DNA of 50,427 nt from Promineifilum sp. (GCA_018058545.1 JAGOZU010000013.1:1-50427), one strand, 5' to 3'; positions 33,124-45,336 are shown, counted from the first letter of the stretch. Numbers and translations: made by a program. The notes: generated by a model not told the origin, from the sequence alone.

Positions 33124-34794
33124 TTAGTTATTTTGGACCGGACAACTGACGGTCACATCCCGATAATTGAGGAACCAGGTCGCAAACGAATGAAAGCGAT
33201 CGCGGGGGTGCCAAACACGGCCGATCTCTACCTCTTGCACCGTATCGCTTACCACATAAGTGGCTACAAGTTGATACAAAGACAGCGCAGGGAGATCGCC
33301 ATCGAATTGACGAAGAAAAGCCTCATAATAGGCGACACGTTCGTTCTGAGGATAGATTTGTCTCCCTGCTTCCAGCGCCTCGCTTGCCCGGCGATTGTTC
33401 CACCCGGCGAAATTCTGGCCGCGCACCATCGCCTCCTGGCTCCAGAAATTGTACAGATCCGGGTCATTGGGAGGGGCAATTTTCACCACGGCGACATCAT
33501 AATGTCGGCGGCTAAGCGTCAGGCGCAAGGCATCGATATCCGGCAACAGGGTTAGCTGGACGTCGACACCGAGCGCGGCCCATCGGCGGACTATCTCTTC
33601 GGCTACAGCGCGATATTCCGGTTGGTCGAGTGCGATCATTCGCAGGGTCAGAGGAGCGCCCTCGCGCGTGCGAATGCCTCCCCCCACCCAGCCGGCCCCA
33701 TCCAGGAGAGAGGCGGCCGTTTCAGGCTGATAGGTGTAGTTGGTCATCATATCAGGCCGCGCCGCCCAGTTGCCGGGGATATAAGGTCCCTCAAACTCAA
33801 TGCCCTGCCCATTGAGGATGCTATCCACCAACGAAGTTCGATCCAGTCCATAGGCCAGCGCCTGCCTAACCTCTTTCGTTCGCAGTGCGGCCGCGCCACT
33901 ATCGCTAACATTAAAGTATAGAGCAGAATAGCTTGGAATGATCGATGTAAAGAGGCGAACATCGGGGAGTGCGGCCGCTGCGGGCATCATAGTCGACGGT
34001 AACCCGTTTGCGGCGTGGATTTCTCCGCTCTGAAGAGCAATGAACAGGTCATCGGCTGTGGGGAAGAAACGAAATTCAATATCGCTCAGTTGAGTCCCTT
34101 GCCGCCAGGCGGCCGGGTTTGGCGATAGCCGAATTCGACCCGTGCTCTGCCAATCCTGTCCCGGCTGGACCATGAACGGCCCAGTGCCGACAGGAGTGGT
34201 ATTGAACGCGGCCGTCGCCAGGTCAGCCACGTTGATGTCCTTAAGTAGATGGGCAGGCAAGATACCTCGCGTGACCGCCTCAAAAAATGGCGCATAGGGT
34301 TGAGTCAGGGTGAACTGGATCGTCGTTTCATCCAGAGGGGTGATCGTCACTGCTTGCCAGAGAGAGATTAGATGTTTCGGGCCGGGGAATAAATCGCTTT
34401 GCATCAAACCATAGGTGAAAGCGACATCTTCGGAAGTGACCGGTTGGCCGTCGTGCCATGTCAACCCCTCACGTAACGTAAAGGTGATGACAAGGCCATC
34501 CTCACTGACAGACCACTCCTCGGCCAACGCCGGCACGATCTGGCCTGTTTCATCATAACGAACCAGGCCGTCAAAAATCAGGTCAACCAATTCCCTCTCG
34601 ACGGGATAAGGATCGCTCAGGAGCGGATTGAGGGCCAACGGTCGCCCAACGATCCCTTCGACGAACGTCCCCCCGGCAGCCGGGACGCTGACCGTGCAAA
34701 GCGCCGCCGATTGGACCTGGTATGAGAGAAGCATCAATACCAGGGCCAATCCGGACAACGCCAGCAATGCCTGCCAGCGGATATCAGGTTTCAT
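33124..34794 (-). CDS. orphan family-5 substrate-binding protein
   Basis: 556 residues. The N terminus has a hydrophobic stretch (about 9-31) acting as signal or anchor; a Cys at 33 lacks a good lipobox. The domain order is the normal one: ALNPLLS (about 54-60), TWHDGQPVTSEDVAF (about 112-126), PVGTGPF (201-207), then the second lobe. It is in one unit with secG (30-bp gap) and near tatABC. No permease or ATPase gene adjoins, so it may share another importer or act as a sensor or chaperone. It serves as an internal contrast to the permuted protein at 47318-49126. Confidence 0.92.
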   Translation of the reverse strand: MKPDIRWQALLALSGLALVLMLLSYQVQSAALCTVSVPAAGGTFVEGIVGRPLALNPLLSDPYPVERELVDLIFDGLVRYDETGQIVPALAEEWSVSEDGLVITFTLREGLTWHDGQPVTSEDVAFTYGLMQSDLFPGPKHLISLWQAVTITPLDETTIQFTLTQPYAPFFEAVTRGILPAHLLKDINVADLATAAFNTTPVGTGPFMVQPGQDWQSTGRIRLSPNPAAWRQGTQLSDIEFRFFPTADDLFIALQSGEIHAANGLPSTMMPAAAALPDVRLFTSIIPSYSALYFNVSDSGAAALRTKEVRQALAYGLDRTSLVDSILNGQGIEFEGPYIPGNWAARPDMMTNYTYQPETAASLLDGAGWVGGGIRTREGAPLTLRMIALDQPEYRAVAEEIVRRWAALGVDVQLTLLPDIDALRLTLSRRHYDVAVVKIAPPNDPDLYNFWSQEAMVRGQNFAGWNNRRASEALEAGRQIYPQNERVAYYEAFLRQFDGDLPALSLYQLVATYVVSDTVQEVEIGRVWHPRDRFHSFATWFLNYRDVTVSCPVQNN

Positions 34795-34824
34795 GGAACC
34801 GGGAAGAGGATTTTGGTCGGTCGA

Positions 34825-35079
34825 TTAACTGACCTGCCCCCAAGCCATAAAGGCGAAAAAGGCGTTTAAAAAGAACAGGACAGCAATGATGATAGTCAGA
34901 CGATGGAGCACTGCCTCGACGCCACGTCGAGTCCGAAATGCGCCGCCATCACCACCGCCACCGCCCAAAAAGCCGCCCAGGTCCTGTCCTTTGGATTGGA
35001 TTAGAACCAACGCGGTAAGAGCTGCGCCGAGGATAATTTGAATAATACTCAAGTAAGGTGCCAAGGGCTGTAGACTCAT
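34825..35079 (-). CDS. secG: preprotein translocase subunit SecG
   Basis: 84 residues from the ATG at 35079; the open frame extends to 35196, but the added residues do not fit the family. It has two spans, LSIIQIILGAALTALVLIQS and LTIIIAVLFFLNAFFAFMAW, with the SecG loop GGFLGGGGG between them. It assists SecYEG in protein export. It heads a unit with the orphan binding protein. Confidence 0.93.
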   Translation of the reverse strand: MSLQPLAPYLSIIQIILGAALTALVLIQSKGQDLGGFLGGGGGDGGAFRTRRGVEAVLHRLTIIIAVLFFLNAFFAFMAWGQVS

Positions 35080-35200
35080 AATCGTATGTGCTTCCTTAAA
35101 TCTAACCGGATGATCCGGAAATATGCCGACAAACGGAAAATTATATCCATACCCGACGTGTTCGTCGAACGAGCGCAGGGAATTTTTAACTTTCATCGGA

Positions 35201-35228
35201 TTGCGAGGGCTATCGGCTGTGATACACT
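35201..35228 (+). promoter_or_regulatory. extended -10 promoter of the two-gene ABC exporter
   Basis: -35 TTGCGA (35201-35206), 16-nt spacer, -10 TACACT (35223-35228) with TG one base upstream (TGATACACT). Confidence 0.55.
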
Positions 35229-35293
35229 AGAAAGTCACAAATAGCCAATTGCCTGGAAGCAATAGGACGTTTGGCAGTAAATCGGATGGACGT

Positions 35294-36172
35294 GTGATCG
35301 AATTCAAGCAGGTAACCAAGAAATATTATTCCCTGACGGCCCTTGACAATATCTCGGTGATGTTTCCACAGGGCGAGGTCGTGGGCTTGTTAGGGCCAAA
35401 CGGAGCTGGTAAATCGACCTTAATCAAGCTCATTGCGGGTATTATCCTGCCAACTAAAGGCGAACTGCGAGTTCCGGGTGGAAATGGGTATTGGCCCACT
35501 ATAGGCTACAAACCTGAACGGTTGATCTTCCCGGATAATCTGGTCACAAGCCAGTACCTTGAAATGGTCGCCGGGTTATGCAATATTCCCCGTTCGGATA
35601 TCGATAACACCGTTCTGGAAAGCCTGGCCCGCGTTAATTTATTGGGTGCTGCCGGTAAACAGATCAAAACCCTGTCCAGAGGAATGCGGCAGCGGCTTGG
35701 GCTGGCCCAATCCCTTATCGGCGATCCGGATATCATTCTGCTGGACGAGCCGTCCAGCGGGCTTGACCCGGAAGGCCAGGAGGAGATGCAAACCTATATC
35801 GAAGAGCTTCGAGCCGGGAACAAGACGATCATCATGTCGTCTCACCAATTGCCGGAAGTGACGCGGGTTTGCACGCATCTGATCATCCTGAAGGAAGGCA
35901 AGATACATTATCTAAGCCCTATGGCCGATGCGCTCACTCTACGGCCGCATGTGGCCATTCAGGTCGACCGTTCGCCTGAACCATCGAGAGAACTTCTGGC
36001 GATGATGCATCATAATATCCTTGTCAATAACGATGAAGTGATCTTGCGTGACGAGGCAATTGGGCTGAGGCGACAAGTGCTATCGGTGTTGATCAATCAA
36101 GGATATGACATCATTAGGGTTGAACACCGACGAGCGACTTTGGCGGAGATCTATGCTGAGGCAGTGCAATGA
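35294..36172 (+). CDS. ABC transporter ATP-binding protein
   Basis: About 292 residues from GTG 35294 (alternative TTG 35249). Walker A GPNGAGKST, signature LSRGMRQRLG, Walker B IILLDEP, D-loop SSGLDP, His in MSSHQLPEV. Type of NBD used by DrrA/CcmA/NatA-like two-gene exporters. The stop overlaps the permease start by 4 bp (ATGA), so the two are translationally coupled. The C-terminal 80 residues form the accessory domain common in this group. Substrate unknown. Confidence 0.93.
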   Translation: MIEFKQVTKKYYSLTALDNISVMFPQGEVVGLLGPNGAGKSTLIKLIAGIILPTKGELRVPGGNGYWPTIGYKPERLIFPDNLVTSQYLEMVAGLCNIPRSDIDNTVLESLARVNLLGAAGKQIKTLSRGMRQRLGLAQSLIGDPDIILLDEPSSGLDPEGQEEMQTYIEELRAGNKTIIMSSHQLPEVTRVCTHLIILKEGKIHYLSPMADALTLRPHVAIQVDRSPEPSRELLAMMHHNILVNNDEVILRDEAIGLRRQVLSVLINQGYDIIRVEHRRATLAEIYAEAVQ

Positions 36173-36999
36173 TCCGACGAATTCTGATCCTGGCAGGATA
36201 TTATTCCAAGAGAGTGTTTTTCTCGCTAACGGGGCTACTCCTGGTCATTCTCAGCCTGGTTTATTGGGCAGTGTTCTTTCCGCCCGGCCAAGGCACCCCT
36301 GATGTAGAAAACTATGTGATTTTGATTGGCGCATGGGGAGCGGCGGTTACATTTCTGGTCACGCTGGCGATCAGCGGCCGCGCGTTGCGGCTTGAAAATT
36401 ATTCCCTCCTTGTCCGGCTGCCCAGTCGCGTCGAATACCTGGTTGCCGTTCTTCTGGGTTCTTTTACGTTGGGAACGCTCCTACAGCTACTGGTGGCAGG
36501 GCTGGCCCTCATTCGCGGACCGGAGATAACTGCAACCCAACTCCTGGCCATCCCCCCAGTCTGGCTATCGGTCAACCAGCTGGCGGCGATGTTAGCGGTT
36601 CATGCATCCGACCTGGTGACGGCGGGCTGGTCGCGCGTCGTTTTGTTTGGGTTCATCGCGATCGCGTTGGTCCTCAACTCGGCCGCCTCAGGGTCGAGCT
36701 CCTGGTTTGCCGAGCGCTTTGTCGATTTGGCCGAACTTACTGCCCGGTTTAATTTGATGTGGTTCAGCGATATCTTTGTCAGTCTGGCATCCTGGGCGAA
36801 TCAATCCCCACTCACAATGGTGGCTCAAGCCGTAAGCATGATCTTCTGGCCGTTTCGAGCCATCTCTGAAGCTATTTTCAACGGACGGTTTACCCCATCA
36901 CAAGCGCTGGCCCCGGCCGTCCTGGTGCTTTACGGCACAATTCTGTTTTTGATCGCGTCGACGCTCCTCTCCGGCAAAGACCTCGAGTTTATGGAGTAG
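36169..36999 (+). CDS. ABC exporter membrane protein
   Basis: 276 residues, about six hydrophobic spans, for example LLVILSLVYWAVFF and LVLYGTILFLIASTLL. Partner of the ATPase encoded directly upstream. It has little sequence conservation beyond the ABC-2-like layout, and could handle a lipid, peptide or drug. It ends 18 bp from a convergent gene. Confidence 0.8.
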   Translation: MIRRILILAGYYSKRVFFSLTGLLLVILSLVYWAVFFPPGQGTPDVENYVILIGAWGAAVTFLVTLAISGRALRLENYSLLVRLPSRVEYLVAVLLGSFTLGTLLQLLVAGLALIRGPEITATQLLAIPPVWLSVNQLAAMLAVHASDLVTAGWSRVVLFGFIAIALVLNSAASGSSSWFAERFVDLAELTARFNLMWFSDIFVSLASWANQSPLTMVAQAVSMIFWPFRAISEAIFNGRFTPSQALAPAVLVLYGTILFLIASTLLSGKDLEFME

Positions 37000-37017
37000 G
37001 TTCATCCTGCGGAGGAA

Positions 37018-37557
37018 TCAGGCTGAATCTTGAATTTTATCAGGAAAGTAGGTTTGATTGAGATGTCGCCGAAGGGCTTGGCGAGCATCGGCTGTCAGCG
37101 CTTCTCCCAGGTAGATATGACGGTAGCCGTAGTCGAAAGCCAAGGCTTCCGGGCTTTTGGTTTCATAAAATGGGGTCACAAAAGCCATATCGTAAACATC
37201 TGTGTTGCCCCATATGGAAACCGGCCTCCGGACGATCAATTCCTCACGGTTGATGAAGAGGATCTCCCGATTGCTGAGGTAATGCGCCCATTGTCGCATC
37301 AGGAATTTGCCGAAACGAAATAATACCAACAGCATGATGATGATTATCAACCCGAAGAGAAAGCGATAACGCTGTCCCGAGAAGAGAATCTGCACCAGGT
37401 AGATGACACCCCAGGCCATCATCCCCAGCCACGTAAGAGCGAGAATCGAATAAAGGATCAGAAAAGGCCACTTTCGCCGGAGAGGTAGAGCAATCTTCAA
37501 CCTTTCGGTCGTTTGTTCAAAATGGACATCGCTGATCATGGGTAGTTCAATCATCAC
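37018..37557 (-). CDS. two-span membrane protein of unknown family
   Basis: About 179 residues from GTG 37557 (or ATG 37554). Two close spans lie at about 30-55 and 62-80 (LYSILALTWLGMMAWGVIYL; LLFGLIIIIMLLVLFRFG-like), then a soluble C-terminal domain (about 90-179) with a strand pattern reminiscent of PH-like/YcxB domains. Upstream in-frame codons to 37686 look non-coding. A TATAAT lies 7 nt before the GTG, so the transcript may be leaderless. Confidence 0.7.
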   Translation of the reverse strand: MMIELPMISDVHFEQTTERLKIALPLRRKWPFLILYSILALTWLGMMAWGVIYLVQILFSGQRYRFLFGLIIIIMLLVLFRFGKFLMRQWAHYLSNREILFINREELIVRRPVSIWGNTDVYDMAFVTPFYETKSPEALAFDYGYRHIYLGEALTADARQALRRHLNQTYFPDKIQDSA

Positions 37558-37564
37558 GCAGTTG

Positions 37565-37570
37565 ATTATA
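37565..37570 (-). promoter_or_regulatory. -10 box of the two-span membrane protein gene
   Basis: TATAAT on the minus strand, 7 nt from GTG 37557 and 10 nt from ATG 37554. No clear -35. Confidence 0.45.
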
Positions 37571-37727
37571 CCCGGGCAAGTGCCGACCTGGTAGCAGGCC
37601 GCAACTCCCCGCCTCCTGTCATCCTTGCCGATAAGCCCCGGCCATCTAAACCACTTCCTGTCATTATTAACAGGCGATTCACGCATTCCCGAATTATTTT
37701 ATGGTACATAGTATTAGAGGTTACTGA

Positions 37728-37744
37728 GTTCAATATATATGAAC
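37728..37744. repeat. inverted repeat GTTCA-N7-TGAAC
   Basis: 5-bp arms around a TA-alternating centre, in the leader region of the secreted-protein gene. It resembles a dimeric regulator site, and the centre could also serve as a -10 box. Weak on its own. Confidence 0.3.
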
Positions 37745-37780
37745 ATCGTGCCGAAGTTCCTGGACAAGGAGGATTGATTA

Positions 37781-37876
37781 TTGAAATCACAAACTCTCAT
37801 CTCCGTTTCCAAACCGCAAAGTAACGCGGGGTATGTATTAGTTATTAAGGCTGAACCGTTTAAGGAGAATAGGTAA
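37781..37876 (+). CDS. possible 31-residue leader peptide
   Basis: TTG at 37781 is preceded by a perfect AAGGAGG (37766-37772) at 8-nt spacing. The frame runs 31 codons and stops at 37874-37876, one base before the ATG of the secreted protein. The product is hydrophilic (MKSQTLISVSKPQ start). The strong ribosome site would otherwise have no purpose, and the tight junction suggests translational coupling. The second gene has its own site (AAGGAG near 37863), which lies inside this ORF. Confidence 0.4.
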   Translation: MKSQTLISVSKPQSNAGYVLVIKAEPFKENR

Positions 37877-37877
37877 C

Positions 37878-38720
37878 ATGGCAAAATCAAGATTGGCAAT
37901 TCTTTTTGGTGTACTGCTGGTACTCGCAATGACGGCCAGCGCGTTCGCCGACCTTGTAGTGACTTATGTGTCATCCGGTGATACCTGGAGCGAGTACTCG
38001 ATACAGGATAGTGAAGAGCGGACGGCCGCGGCCGTTGCTAACAGCCTCATCGATAATGGTGATTTCACCAAGTGGGGGACTGCCCTCGGCCCATCTGATC
38101 CGTGGACTTTCTGGAAGGATACAAAAGCCGGCTGGACGGCCGGACGTTTGCATGAGGTTGACCTGGCCCTGCCGGCAAATAAGGATGGAATCAACAACGC
38201 GATGGGTTGGTTCATTCAGCATTCCGGCGCCAAAGAGGGTGGTTACTACGCTGGAGCTTATCAGCAACTGAAACGTATCCCGGCCGCGGGCTTGTATTAC
38301 GTCAGCATCAGCACCACGGCGTTTTCCGACGGCAAAACCGGCCCCTATAACAGCGTGGCCTGGTATGCAATCAGCGACTCCGCAAACCCGGCGGAGGTCA
38401 CCGACTGGCGTGAGTTATTCCCCGACCAGTACGTTTGCGACAATGGCGACGCCGTATGCAATTACGTCGGCCGCGATGAGACAGTTACGATTACCCCGGG
38501 ACAATACTTCCATCTGAAAGTCGGCCGTAAATTCCCTGAATTCCTCGGCTGGACGATGTTCGTCATCGATGACATCAGCATTGTCTCCGCCGGTAGCACG
38601 CCGAACACGGAAAATGGCTTCTTTAATTGGTGCAATGGCTCGCCCGAGGACTTCAAGGTCCACTCAGGCTCGTGCGCCAATCTGACTGAAATCCATTGGG
38701 ATCCGTCTCAAACCCGCTAG
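37878..38720 (+). CDS. secreted protein of unknown function
   Basis: 280 residues with a clear Sec signal peptide (residues 1-25, ending SAFA). The mature part is rich in Trp, Tyr, Asp and Gly, with strands such as GYYAGAYQQLKRIPAAGLYY and LIDNGDFTKW. The last is a pattern often seen at the start of jelly-roll carbohydrate-binding domains. Four or more Cys residues could form disulfides. There is no membrane anchor or sorting motif, so it is probably released or held by non-covalent binding. I do not recognise the family. Confidence 0.8.
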   Translation: MAKSRLAILFGVLLVLAMTASAFADLVVTYVSSGDTWSEYSIQDSEERTAAAVANSLIDNGDFTKWGTALGPSDPWTFWKDTKAGWTAGRLHEVDLALPANKDGINNAMGWFIQHSGAKEGGYYAGAYQQLKRIPAAGLYYVSISTTAFSDGKTGPYNSVAWYAISDSANPAEVTDWRELFPDQYVCDNGDAVCNYVGRDETVTITPGQYFHLKVGRKFPEFLGWTMFVIDDISIVSAGSTPNTENGFFNWCNGSPEDFKVHSGSCANLTEIHWDPSQTR

Positions 38721-38751
38721 TGAAACTTTATTGGTGACGATTTAGATAATT

Positions 38752-38782
38752 GTGGCCCGGTGGAAAACATCCCCCGGGCCAC
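38752..38782 (+). terminator. hairpin after the secreted-protein gene
   Basis: 9-bp GC-rich stem GTGGCCCGG (38752-38760) / CCGGGCCAC (38774-38782), 13-nt loop. Only a weak T-tract follows, so it may be a partial terminator or 3' stabiliser. Confidence 0.55.
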
Positions 38783-38839
38783 CTGTTCAAACTCCACAAA
38801 CAAAGCACGCCTCATCGTTAAAAACGGTTGGGAAGTTCG

Positions 38840-40144
38840 ATGACAACCTATAAACGTGGTATCGCTACCAGGATTAGTGGGAAAGTAATATTGGTTGGTT
38901 TGCTTCTCGTTGGCTTACTGAGCCAGATCGGCTGCACGCGCGATGATGTGGCGGCTACTATGTCGACCATTGCGGTACAGCTGGAGGCAACGCTTGTACC
39001 TTGGGGTTCCACTGCCGTCGCCAACGCCCAATCACTCGAAACACGCGTCCCGGCGGCATTGGCCACAGCCAAGGCTCCTGCCTCAACAATCCCTGCGACC
39101 AATACTTCGTTGCCGCCCACTGCCAACAGCACACCTGAACCAACGAACACCCAACCGCCTACAGCCACCCCTACTGTCGCCCCAACCGAAACTGATACGC
39201 CCACGCCAACGGCCACCTCGACCGAGACGCCGATTCCGACCGACACGCCTACCCCAACAATCACACCTTCTCCGACCCCCCTCCCCAATATCATCGTCGT
39301 GCCCGGTGGGTGGATGACGATGATCACGAGCGGTCTCTTCGAGATGGGATCTCCGGCTGATGAGCTGGCCGACGATTGCACCTCTTTTCGCCAGGGTTGT
39401 CAGGAAGAATGGTTTATCGCCTCGGAACCGGTTCATTCGGTGTGGGTTGACCAGTACTACATTGATTCACATGAGGTCACCAACGGGGCATTTATCACGT
39501 TTTTGAATGAGAGTGACGACACGCCGACCTGCCTGAATCAGACCTGTATTGAAACCGAAGAAAGTCGAATCATATCTGGCCGTGCAGTCGGGCAAGGCAG
39601 CTCATACTCTGTCCCTGAAGAATTTATCGACCATCCAGTCACAGGAGTAACATGGTATGGAGCGGCCGCCTATTGTGAGTGGCGGGGAGGACGATTGCCC
39701 ACTGAGGCTGAATGGGAGAAGGCGGCCGCCTGGAATGATGAAGCGAGCAGCTCCTATCGATACCCTTGGGGTAATACGTTCATCGGCCAGAACGTAAATT
39801 TTTGCGATTCATCGTGCACCGCGGAACAAAGAAACGCCAACTACGTCGATGGGTTCAAGGAGACGGCTCCTGTTGCTTCCTTAGGCGATGGCCTCAGCCC
39901 GTGGGGTATTTACGACATGGCCGGAAACGTGTGGGAATGGGTGTCGGACTGGTTTGATCCCGACTATTATTCCGGATCGACAGAAGCAAACCCGACTGGC
40001 CCGGATACCGGCGATGAGAAGGTCGTGAGAGGTGGCTCATGGTACGACACCGGCAATTTCACCGCCTCGGCCATTCGATTCCCCTCTGCGCCGGACAACG
40101 CCGACAAGACGATCGGATTTCGTTGTGTAGTCGATATTCCTTGA
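38840..40144 (+). CDS. lipoprotein with formylglycine-generating-enzyme-like (SUMF1) domain
   Basis: About 434 residues from ATG 38840 (TTG 38828 is an alternative). The signal ends in a lipobox (LLSQIGC). Then follow a helical part, a low-complexity TP-rich stalk (about 85-155) and a SUMF1/FGE-sulfatase domain (about 160-434) with MGSPADE, HEVTNGAFITFLN, GRLPTEAEWEKAAAW, YDMAGNVWEWVSDW, VVRGGSWYD and a final GFRCV. The stalk places the domain away from the membrane. Most such proteins in bacteria are not sulfatase activators but use the fold for binding or other oxidations; the catalytic Cys pair of true FGE is not evident. Confidence 0.9.
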   Translation: MTTYKRGIATRISGKVILVGLLLVGLLSQIGCTRDDVAATMSTIAVQLEATLVPWGSTAVANAQSLETRVPAALATAKAPASTIPATNTSLPPTANSTPEPTNTQPPTATPTVAPTETDTPTPTATSTETPIPTDTPTPTITPSPTPLPNIIVVPGGWMTMITSGLFEMGSPADELADDCTSFRQGCQEEWFIASEPVHSVWVDQYYIDSHEVTNGAFITFLNESDDTPTCLNQTCIETEESRIISGRAVGQGSSYSVPEEFIDHPVTGVTWYGAAAYCEWRGGRLPTEAEWEKAAAWNDEASSSYRYPWGNTFIGQNVNFCDSSCTAEQRNANYVDGFKETAPVASLGDGLSPWGIYDMAGNVWEWVSDWFDPDYYSGSTEANPTGPDTGDEKVVRGGSWYDTGNFTASAIRFPSAPDNADKTIGFRCVVDIP

Positions 40145-40168
40145 TCGCCATCGGCAAGGCGCTTGTCT

Positions 40169-43457
<3,289 letters not shown>

Positions 43458-43463
43458 CTACCC

Positions 43464-43491
43464 ATTATGAGAGACCAAAATTACTCGCCAA
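43464..43491 (-). promoter_or_regulatory. promoter of ligA-moeA
   Basis: Minus-strand -35 TTGGCG (43486-43491), 16-nt spacer, -10 CATAAT (43464-43469), 15 nt before the ligA ATG. Confidence 0.45.
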
Positions 43492-43500
43492 TAACCGGGC

Positions 43501-44037
43501 CTATGGAGCGGCCGTAGGAACAAGAAAGTCACCGACCACCCACCCCACCGTGCCGTCACCCAGCTTCACCCCCCACCACTCGTACTCACCGCCGGGGGTT
43601 GGTCCATCAGTAACCATGATGACAGTACCTTCCCCAGCGACCGCGACAGGCTGATTGCTGGTGCTGGGACCATTGCGCACGGTAACGCCGACGCCACCTG
43701 TCTCGACCACCCGGGCGTAGTAACCGACAGTGATCTCGACCGGCGCAATAGATATATCGGGAGTCGGCGCGGTAGTAGCAGTTGGCGCAACGGTTGGCGT
43801 CGGCGGGTTGGTGGAGATAGTAGGCGTTGGTGGGGGGGGAGCCGTCAACTGGATGATCGACGGCTCCATCGCAGCCGAGGCATCCTCTGGCGGTCGAACC
43901 AGATAATTGGTGAGGAAGATCATTAAGGCCACAAGCCCTATAACTGCCACAAAAATACCCAATCCAAGCCAGAGCCAGGGTATCGGCGCGCGGTCAGATC
44001 GGTTGGTCGGAGGGTTAAAATGCGGATCGTGTGACAT
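43501..44037 (-). CDS. membrane-anchored bacterial SH3-like protein
   Basis: 178 residues: a cytoplasmic N-terminal tail, one span (about 21-46, LWLGLGIFVAVIGLVALMIF), a PT-rich stalk (about 65-95), and an SH3b-like domain (about 100-172) with VTVRNGPSTSNQPV and WGVKLGDGTVGWV. SH3b domains usually bind cell-wall peptides or glycans. It lies between the phosphatase gene and ligA on the same strand. Confidence 0.85.
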   Translation of the reverse strand: MSHDPHFNPPTNRSDRAPIPWLWLGLGIFVAVIGLVALMIFLTNYLVRPPEDASAAMEPSIIQLTAPPPPTPTISTNPPTPTVAPTATTAPTPDISIAPVEITVGYYARVVETGGVGVTVRNGPSTSNQPVAVAGEGTVIMVTDGPTPGGEYEWWGVKLGDGTVGWVVGDFLVPTAAP

Positions 44038-44076
44038 AGAAAATTCGGTATCGTCGGAGATACGCCTAGTGAATCA

Positions 44077-45336
44077 TCAACATGCGACCTCTACCAGTAG
44101 CATGGTGACATCATCAAACGCGGGAGCCGCACCTCGCCAGTTGAGAATTTCGCCGGTTAAACTGGCTAATATATCTCCTTCATCTGAATTTATAGCCTTT
44201 TGGTATGCACTCACCAAACGATCCAGCCCAAAGCTCTCATCATGCTCATTCATGGCATCCGTCACGCCATCGCTATAAAGCAAGAGGTGATCTCCAGCCT
44301 GCAAGTTAATCTCGTATTCCGCCAGGGTAAGCTCCTCGAGCATTCCGAGGAAGCGGCCGCCACCAGGCAACGAAACGGGCGCCTGTCCTAACCGGGCCAA
44401 AAGAGGCCTGTCCTGAGCAGCCCGCACGTATGTCAGCCGGCCGGTCGGCAAGTGGAGAACACCATAAAAAGCGGTGACGAAGGCATCGACGCCGTAGCCA
44501 TCCATCGCACCCCCTGAACCGCTTATACCCAACAGACCTTGATGGACCGCATAGGCCACTTCACTGGGCGAGCGTGAATGGTACGCCTCACGGAAGAAGA
44601 GAGTTCGCGTGACGGCCATCATCAAGGCAGCATGCATCCCCTTATCAGCCACATCGGCGATGAGGAGAGCAACATGCTCATCATCAAGTGGGCGGACATC
44701 GTAAAGATCGCCGCCGGCATAACGGGCGGGTACCAGATAGGCCTTGAAGTTGTAGCCGGGATAGATGGGCAGGGTTGCCGGCAGGAGTTTACATTGCATC
44801 TCGGCCGCCAGTTCCATCTCGTGCTCCAAACGTTCCTTCTCTACCTGTGCCGCCTGAGCCGCCTGAAGGTCAAAATAGGCCTGTTGCAAGAGTGCGTTCT
44901 TCTCACGCAGGTCTCGGATTGCCGATTGGTCGAGTTTGCGAAAGCTGGCCAGGACTGTCCGGGTGATGTACAGGGCAATGTCGGGATCTTCCTTGATGAT
45001 CGTCCGAAATCGCTCGGCAGTGATTTCAAGGACAGTCGCTTCCGTCAAGGTCTTAACCGTCGCCAGACGCGGGCTATCGTCGAGCAAAGCCATCTCGCCG
45101 AAGGATTGAAGCGGTCCTAACGTATTGAGTACCTGCTCCCGCCCGTCTTCCATCTGCCGGGTGACCACCGCAGAACCACTTTCTAGCACATAGAATGTCC
45201 GCTCCGATTCCCCCTGATGGGTCAACAACGTGTCAGGCGGATAGATACAGACATTGGCGATGTCACGGAGGACGGTCATCATGTGGGGATCGATGGTACC
45301 TTCATTGTGAGCTGTGGAATCTTTCATTGTCATCAT
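44077..45336 (-). CDS. cyclic-nucleotide-binding domain fused to PP2C (SpoIIE/RsbU-type) phosphatase
   Basis: About 419 residues from ATG 45336; the frame extends to 45597 inside polX, but conserved sequence begins here. The cNMP-binding fold is at about 25-135 (FYVLESGSAVVTRQM, FGEMALLDDSPRLATV), followed by a coiled coil (about 145-185) and a PP2C domain (about 200-419) with YAGGDLYDV, LLIADVADKGMHAALMM and LLLYSDGVTDAM, giving the metal-binding Asp residues. It probably dephosphorylates an anti-sigma antagonist or similar target under ligand control. The cyclase-like protein at 5848-6987 might supply a nucleotide signal, but that is speculation. Confidence 0.93.
   Translation of the reverse strand: MMTMKDSTAHNEGTIDPHMMTVLRDIANVCIYPPDTLLTHQGESERTFYVLESGSAVVTRQMEDGREQVLNTLGPLQSFGEMALLDDSPRLATVKTLTEATVLEITAERFRTIIKEDPDIALYITRTVLASFRKLDQSAIRDLREKNALLQQAYFDLQAAQAAQVEKERLEHEMELAAEMQCKLLPATLPIYPGYNFKAYLVPARYAGGDLYDVRPLDDEHVALLIADVADKGMHAALMMAVTRTLFFREAYHSRSPSEVAYAVHQGLLGISGSGGAMDGYGVDAFVTAFYGVLHLPTGRLTYVRAAQDRPLLARLGQAPVSLPGGGRFLGMLEELTLAEYEINLQAGDHLLLYSDGVTDAMNEHDESFGLDRLVSAYQKAINSDEGDILASLTGEILNWRGAAPAFDDVTMLLVEVAC

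Noticed and set aside
33046-33555. Plus-strand 169-codon frame
   Set aside because: It overlaps the 3' part of the orphan binding-protein gene on the opposite strand and has no domain signature.
39085-39290. TP-rich repeat in the SUMF1 lipoprotein as a DNA repeat element
   Set aside because: The repetition is at protein level (stalk) with varied codons; the same kind of stalk occurs in the SH3 protein.
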